Of a stretch of 64,000 nucleotides of DNA, positions 59,899-64,000 are shown piece after piece. The notes beneath the pieces are model-generated. The model saw only the letters and a list, made by a program, of their open reading frames with translations. It did not search any database and was not told the DNA's origin. Each line of letters opens with the position of its first letter. Position 1 is the stretch's first letter. The stretch lies in NCBI GenBank assembly GCA_029268085.1, contig JAJUHD010000001.1, positions 1-64,000 on the forward strand. Reading direction: 5' to 3'. Source of the stretch: Bacillota bacterium (GTDB lineage: Bacteria > Bacillota > Clostridia > Oscillospirales > Oscillospiraceae). A program made the position numbers and the translations under genes.

Positions 59899-62850
59899 AT
59901 GAAGAACCTGAAAAGGATGCTTACATTGGTGCTTACGCTGGCTCTCGTATTCAGCCTGTTTGCCATCAATGCGAGCGCGGCCAGTTTCTCCGACAACAGC
60001 ACGATCGTAAACAAAGAAGCTGTTTCGGTTATGACTGAGCTGAACATCATCAAGGGCTACGAAGACGGTAGCTTCAAGCCCACCCAAGTCGTGACCCGTG
60101 CCGAAATGTGCAAGATGCTCTGCGTCGCACTCAACGGCGGCAATGACCCTGTACTTGGCTCCGACGCTCTCTCGATTTTCAGCGACACCAAGGGACACTG
60201 GGGCAACGCCTACATCGCATACTGCTTCAACTTGGGGCTCGTAAACGGTGACTCCGGCAAGGGCGGCACCTTCCGTCCCGACGCCACTGTAACCGGAACA
60301 GAGGCTGCTAAGATGATGCTCGTCGCTATGGGCTACAAGTCAGAGTTCGCCGGCTTCACCGGAGCCGACTGGGCGATGAACGTAACAGTAGCGGCAAACC
60401 AGAAGGGACTCTTCGACAAGATCAGCGGCCTGAACCTCTCGACGGGACTTTCCCGCGACAACGCGGCTCAGCTGATTTACAACGGCATCAATGCTGACAA
60501 GGTTACATATGACTATGTCCTCAGCACCAACGCCTCCGGAGAGCTCGTTTCGACCGCAAGGATCAAGGACATCTCCCCGGCCGAGACCATTCTCAGCAAG
60601 AACTACGGCGCCACCAAGATAACCGGCGTTGTTAAGTCCAACGAGAACGGCTTCGTCGTAGGCGCAAAGCAGGACGAGGGCTACACCTGGATCGACCGTG
60701 ACGCCGACAACACCGTTGACGACGGCGAGACCTTCAAGGTCACCACCAGCGCCGACCTGCTCGGCCAGAAGGTAAACTTCTATGTAAAGGCCAACGCCAA
60801 TCCTTCCAAGGAGTGGACCGTGTTCGGCACTCCGATAGCTTCCTCCGACAACAAGATCGTCACCTTCACGGGCAGCAAGGCTCCCACGCAGTCCGAGGCC
60901 CAGTTCGACGACTACATGAAGGCCCAGGGCATTTCGGCCTACGCGGCCACCGTATTTGAAAACTACGGCGGCAACGCCAACTCAGTCGTGGCCGGCGGCA
61001 CCGTAACAACTCTTGCCGGCGCTTTCGCGATCCGCAGCAACGTGAACGGCATAGTAGTTAAGTTCATCGACAACAACGCCGACAAGACCGCGGACTACGT
61101 CTCGATAGTCAAGCCGGCCGCCGGTAAGGTAGTCACCTACAGCACCGCGGGCGAAGGCTACATCAGCGTAAGCGCTCTCACCGGCACCAACGCCAACGTT
61201 CCCGCCATCGCAGGCGAGAAGTTTGCGAACGTTATCGGCGCAGACAAGATAGCTAAGGACGACTACGTCACCTACTACAAGATGGGCACCAAGTGGATCG
61301 TGACGAAGTGCAATTCCGTTACGGCCAACATAACCGCCACGGAGTCCCCGAACGCTCTTGCCGGAACCACCACCTACAAAGGCTCCAACCTCGTAACCAG
61401 ATATGAGGAAAGCAACACCGCTACGACTCTTGCCGCAGCCGTCAACCTCGGAAAAGACTGCGTCATGTACACCGACCCCAACGGCTATGTCGTATTCGCC
61501 AAGCCCGCTGCTGCGGACAACAAGTATCTCGTAGTCATCTCCAGTAACGACACCCCGGTGATAAACATGGACGTCACCCAGCTCCGCGCGAAGGTCCTGT
61601 TTGAGAGCGGCAGCATCGAAATGATCACCGTTTCCAAGCTTGCAGGAACCCTTGTGAGCGGCAACTCCACCGGAGCCGAGCTTGACGAAGTATCGGCAGC
61701 CAACACCGGACGCATCTACACCTACAAGCTCCTGAGCGACGGCACCTATGACCTGACCGCCCAGGCCGCTGCGGACACCAAGTATCTCACCGGATTCAAG
61801 ACCAACAATCCTGTTCTCACCACCGCTGCTGGAACTTCAAGCGCAGACTCCAAGACCCTGTTCGTAGTCGCGAACGCTGCTAAGACCAGCGCGACCGCCT
61901 ACACCGGAATAGAGAACGCGCCCGAGGTTACCGGCCTCAACACCGCGACCACAGTCGGTATCGCCCTCAACAACTCCACCTCTGGCGTTGCCAAGGTAGT
62001 CTTCGCGATAGGCGGAACCGGCGCGACCTCGGCTAAGTACCTCTTCGTTCTTTCGAAGACACCGACAGTCACCCTCGACAGCAACGGCGCCAACGTCTAC
62101 ACCTATAAGACCCTTGTAAACGGCGTCGCAACCGACCTCGTAGTAGAGGGTGCGGCAGCTGCCGGCGCATTTGAGAGCGCTGGACTCTATCGCATCGACA
62201 ACGCCGGCGCGGCCATTGCGATCAGCGCAAGCAACAAGATGACCGTAAACGCGATGCTCAACAACTACGTCACAGCAGCCGACACCTTGGCCTGCGCGAA
62301 CAACGTCGTCAAGGGCCTGGTAGTCAACCCCGACGGCACCACGCAGATTTCGCCGCTCACCTACAATGACAGCACCAAGGTCTATGTCATCGACGGAAAG
62401 ACCGTTACCGAGAGCAGCATCGGCGAGGTCGCCGTAACGGGCAGCGCGGCAAGCACCAGCAACATCATAATAACCAGAGCTTCCAACACCGTCACCGAGG
62501 CCAACTACAACGTAGCCGGCATCGTCTACATCGTGAAGGGCAACTATGCTGCTCCGGCGACTATGACAATGACCTTGGCCGGAACCACTAATGCCGGTGC
62601 GTACAACATGCTCAACGCCGCAATCAGCACAGATACCGGCGCAACCGCGGGTGACACCATCACGCTCAACGCCACGATCGCCAGCGGCACGATAATCTAC
62701 GGTGCGGCGGCGGTAACCGGCGGCGGCGCGTTTGCCGACCCGACATTCACCATAACCGGCGCCGGCATCTACAGGCTCACCTACCGCATAACCGACACAT
62801 CCACGGGCATCTCGTCCACCTACAATTACTTTGTGAACCTGGCTGTCTAA
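59899..62850 (+). CDS. large SLH-domain protein, probable major S-layer protein
   Basis: 983 residues. Signal peptide (MKNLKRMLTLVLTLALVFSL start, INASAAS end), three SLH repeats (about 30-200; KGYEDGSFKPTQVVTRAEM is the first ending), then a long Thr/Ala/Asn/Gly-rich beta-type region of about 770 residues with no recognised domain. It has almost no cysteine beyond the N-terminal part. Codons are strongly biased to C-ending and AAG forms (AAC, ATC, ACC, GCC, TTC), unlike the neighbouring genes, which indicates very high expression. Likely the glycosylated lattice protein for the glycan locus at 14-36 kb; this link is inferred. Confidence 0.88.
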   Translation: MKNLKRMLTLVLTLALVFSLFAINASAASFSDNSTIVNKEAVSVMTELNIIKGYEDGSFKPTQVVTRAEMCKMLCVALNGGNDPVLGSDALSIFSDTKGHWGNAYIAYCFNLGLVNGDSGKGGTFRPDATVTGTEAAKMMLVAMGYKSEFAGFTGADWAMNVTVAANQKGLFDKISGLNLSTGLSRDNAAQLIYNGINADKVTYDYVLSTNASGELVSTARIKDISPAETILSKNYGATKITGVVKSNENGFVVGAKQDEGYTWIDRDADNTVDDGETFKVTTSADLLGQKVNFYVKANANPSKEWTVFGTPIASSDNKIVTFTGSKAPTQSEAQFDDYMKAQGISAYAATVFENYGGNANSVVAGGTVTTLAGAFAIRSNVNGIVVKFIDNNADKTADYVSIVKPAAGKVVTYSTAGEGYISVSALTGTNANVPAIAGEKFANVIGADKIAKDDYVTYYKMGTKWIVTKCNSVTANITATESPNALAGTTTYKGSNLVTRYEESNTATTLAAAVNLGKDCVMYTDPNGYVVFAKPAAADNKYLVVISSNDTPVINMDVTQLRAKVLFESGSIEMITVSKLAGTLVSGNSTGAELDEVSAANTGRIYTYKLLSDGTYDLTAQAAADTKYLTGFKTNNPVLTTAAGTSSADSKTLFVVANAAKTSATAYTGIENAPEVTGLNTATTVGIALNNSTSGVAKVVFAIGGTGATSAKYLFVLSKTPTVTLDSNGANVYTYKTLVNGVATDLVVEGAAAAGAFESAGLYRIDNAGAAIAISASNKMTVNAMLNNYVTAADTLACANNVVKGLVVNPDGTTQISPLTYNDSTKVYVIDGKTVTESSIGEVAVTGSAASTSNIIITRASNTVTEANYNVAGIVYIVKGNYAAPATMTMTLAGTTNAGAYNMLNAAISTDTGATAGDTITLNATIASGTIIYGAAAVTGGGAFADPTFTITGAGIYRLTYRITDTSTGISSTYNYFVNLAV

Positions 62851-62884
62851 TTAGCCGGTTGACTCAGTAAGACCAAAAGCGCAT

Positions 62885-62914
62885 CGAACCCCGGGGCTTC
62901 TGCCCCGGGGTTCT
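62885..62914 (+). terminator. S-layer gene terminator hairpin, left copy
   Basis: An 11-bp stem AACCCCGGGGC/GCCCCGGGGTT with TTCT loop, 35 bp after the S-layer stop. Repeated with four mismatches at 63106-63135. The T-tract is lost to the inserted element. Confidence 0.75.
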
Positions 62915-63105
62915 CAGCTTGTCAAAGGACTTGTTTGCAGCAAAAAAGCTTCGCAGAATTTCCGCCGCAAATGGCGGAAAAAAGTCAAATCTGTCATTCC
63001 GGCGGCGTGTACGTCTGAAATGACACCTCTCATGACGGGCGCGGCAGAGCGTCCGTCATTAAACTCCCTTGTCAAAAAAGCCCATTGGGATTTTTTGACA
63101 GTCTG
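62915..63105 (-). mobile_element. terminator-targeting MITE-like element, copy 3 (reversed)
   Basis: A 191-bp copy in the opposite orientation to copies 1 and 2. Ends on the plus strand: CAGCTTGTCAAAGGA on the left; on the right TTTTTTGACAGTCTG, which read inward is CAGACTGTCAAAAAA. The four internal hairpins remain, with small changes, including one missing A in the third stem. Flanking direct repeats of the terminator hairpin are 30 bp with four mismatches, so this copy is older than copies 1 and 2. Confidence 0.78.
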
Positions 63106-63139
63106 CAAACTTCGGGGCTTCTGCCCCTGGGTTCTTTAA
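63106..63139 (+). terminator. S-layer gene terminator hairpin, right copy
   Basis: A diverged 30-bp repeat of 62885-62914. The loop TTCT and inner stem are intact, the outer stem has one mismatch and two G-U pairs. It retains the T-tract (TTCTTTAATTT). Confidence 0.65.
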
Positions 63140-63283
63140 TTTGCGCCGAGTTTACAATTGCCGAAGCAGCAAGTGCCCAAGGGCTTGTGCGCCTTTGTTT
63201 GGGAGCCGGCAAAATATTGCCTTGAAATCGCGGCGGAGATACATTAAACTGTAACCGTAGCGATTTGAGAGGGAGGCGGGGGA

Positions 63284-64000
63284 GTGCTTTTTTCGTGGGT
63301 ATACGACACCGCATTCGGCAAAATATGCATAAGCGCTGACGAGCATTCCGTAAAAGCCGTTTGCTTCGGCGAAACGCTCCGCGGCGCTGAGAGGGAGACG
63401 GAGCTTATAAAACGAGCGCACAGGGAGCTTTGCGAGTATTTTGACGGCAGGAGAAGAAGCTTTGAAATTCCCTTGTCGCCGGAGGGCACGGCGTTCCAAA
63501 AGGAGGTCTGGGGGGTGCTTTGCAAAATACCCTTCGGCGAGACGCGATCATACGGCGAAATCGCGCAGGCGGCGGGCAGGCCCCTGGCGGCGAGGGCGGC
63601 GGGGAACGCCTGCAACAGGAATCCGATAGCCGTAATTATACCCTGCCACAGGGTTATCGGGAAAAGCGGCGGGCTTGCAGGCTACGCCGCGGGACCCGGC
63701 ATAAAGAAAGCCCTGCTTGATCTGGAGAGCCGCTCCGCGCGCAGATACCAATACGGAGAGCGCGAGCTCGGATACCTGAAATCGCGGGACGAAAGGATGC
63801 GCCTGCTTATAGAGAGGGTCGGTTTTCCCAAATACGAGGTCATTCCTGACCTTTTCGCGGCGCTTGCCTACAATATAGTCGGTCAGCAGGTCTCTGCGAA
63901 AGCCGCCGAGACGGTATGGCGCCGGCTGAACGAAAAATTTGGAGAGCTTACGCCGGAAAAAGTGCTTTCCATGCCCGCCGAGGAGCTGCAGGGCGCGGGG
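63284..64000 (+). CDS. O6-methylguanine-DNA methyltransferase fused to AlkA-like glycosylase (cut by window end)
   Basis: 239 codons, open to the last base. Residues about 1-145 are an Ogt-type alkyltransferase: the acceptor cysteine lies in IIPCHRVIG, with FQKEVWGVLCKIPFGETRSYGEIA before it and the arginine-finger region NACNRNPIAV. After a short linker, residues about 165-239 begin an HhH-GPD DNA glycosylase of the AlkA (3-methyladenine) type: LIERVGFPKYEVIPDLFAALAYNIVGQQVSAKAA. The catalytic aspartate and helix-hairpin-helix would lie beyond the window. It would repair alkylated DNA both by direct reversal and by base excision. GTG start at 63284 follows GGGAGG. Confidence 0.85.
   Translation, partial: MLFSWVYDTAFGKICISADEHSVKAVCFGETLRGAERETELIKRAHRELCEYFDGRRRSFEIPLSPEGTAFQKEVWGVLCKIPFGETRSYGEIAQAAGRPLAARAAGNACNRNPIAVIIPCHRVIGKSGGLAGYAAGPGIKKALLDLESRSARRYQYGERELGYLKSRDERMRLLIERVGFPKYEVIPDLFAALAYNIVGQQVSAKAAETVWRRLNEKFGELTPEKVLSMPAEELQGAG

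Larger units (their letters stand above)
62851..63283. other. intergenic region carrying element copy 3
   Basis: 433 bp: terminator copy (62885-62914), element (62915-63105), terminator copy (63106-63139), then about 145 bp before the repair gene with no clear promoter or other feature. Confidence 0.55.

Overview
The window looks like chromosomal DNA of an anaerobic member of the Bacillota (class Clostridia). The evidence is Shine-Dalgarno sites close to AGGAGG, sigma-A type promoters, the hrcA-grpE-dnaK-dnaJ order with a CIRCE operator, SLH-anchored surface proteins, a small clostridial-type ferredoxin and a thioredoxin reductase-like flavoprotein without an obvious NADPH site. No rRNA, tRNA, CRISPR array or phage module was seen.

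Layout. 1-5.4 kb: a GNAT acetyltransferase, then a redox group (thioredoxin reductase-like flavoprotein, Crp/Fnr regulator, thioredoxin, 2[4Fe-4S]-type ferredoxin) and pyruvate kinase. 5.5-13.3 kb: a YjiH-type membrane protein and a complete oligopeptide ABC importer, all on the minus strand. 14.0-36.1 kb: a plus-strand surface-glycan locus of about 21 genes. It makes dTDP-4-keto-6-deoxyglucose (rfbA, rfbB) and has a 3,4-ketoisomerase, an aminotransferase and a sugar N-formyltransferase that would turn it into a dTDP-3-formamido-3,6-dideoxyhexose. It also has a Wzm/Wzt-type exporter, several glycosyltransferases, TagD/TagF-like genes, a radical SAM/SPASM protein, a class II aldolase, two tandem nucleotidyltransferases and a membrane glycosyltransferase fused to a uridine-kinase-like domain. 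With three SLH proteins in the window, an S-layer glycan is the most economical product. 36.3-43.3 kb (minus): an SLH-anchored trypsin-like protease, a secreted stalk-domain protein, larC-larB and a UroD-family protein. 43.5-53.3 kb: a DUF2975/XRE/DUF4173 group, an aldo/keto reductase, a tiny Asn/Gln-rich peptide gene, secD-secF with a possible small upstream membrane protein, two RCK (TrkA-like) proteins and a soluble MgtE-N/CBS protein. 53.5-58.4 kb (minus): dnaJ, dnaK, grpE, hrcA. 58.7-62.9 kb: two SLH proteins; the second is probably the major S-layer protein. 63.3 kb to the edge: an Ogt-AlkA DNA-repair fusion cut by the window end.

The most unusual observation is a roughly 190-bp non-autonomous element present three times (955-1140, 2976-3169, and reversed at 62915-63105). 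Each copy sits inside a different intrinsic terminator and is flanked by direct duplicates of that local terminator hairpin (33, 32 and about 30 bp). The elements resemble each other but the flanking hairpins do not, so the hairpins are target duplications. The element has about 15-bp imperfect terminal inverted repeats and four internal hairpins, and appears to be a terminator-targeting MITE-like element with unusually long target duplications.
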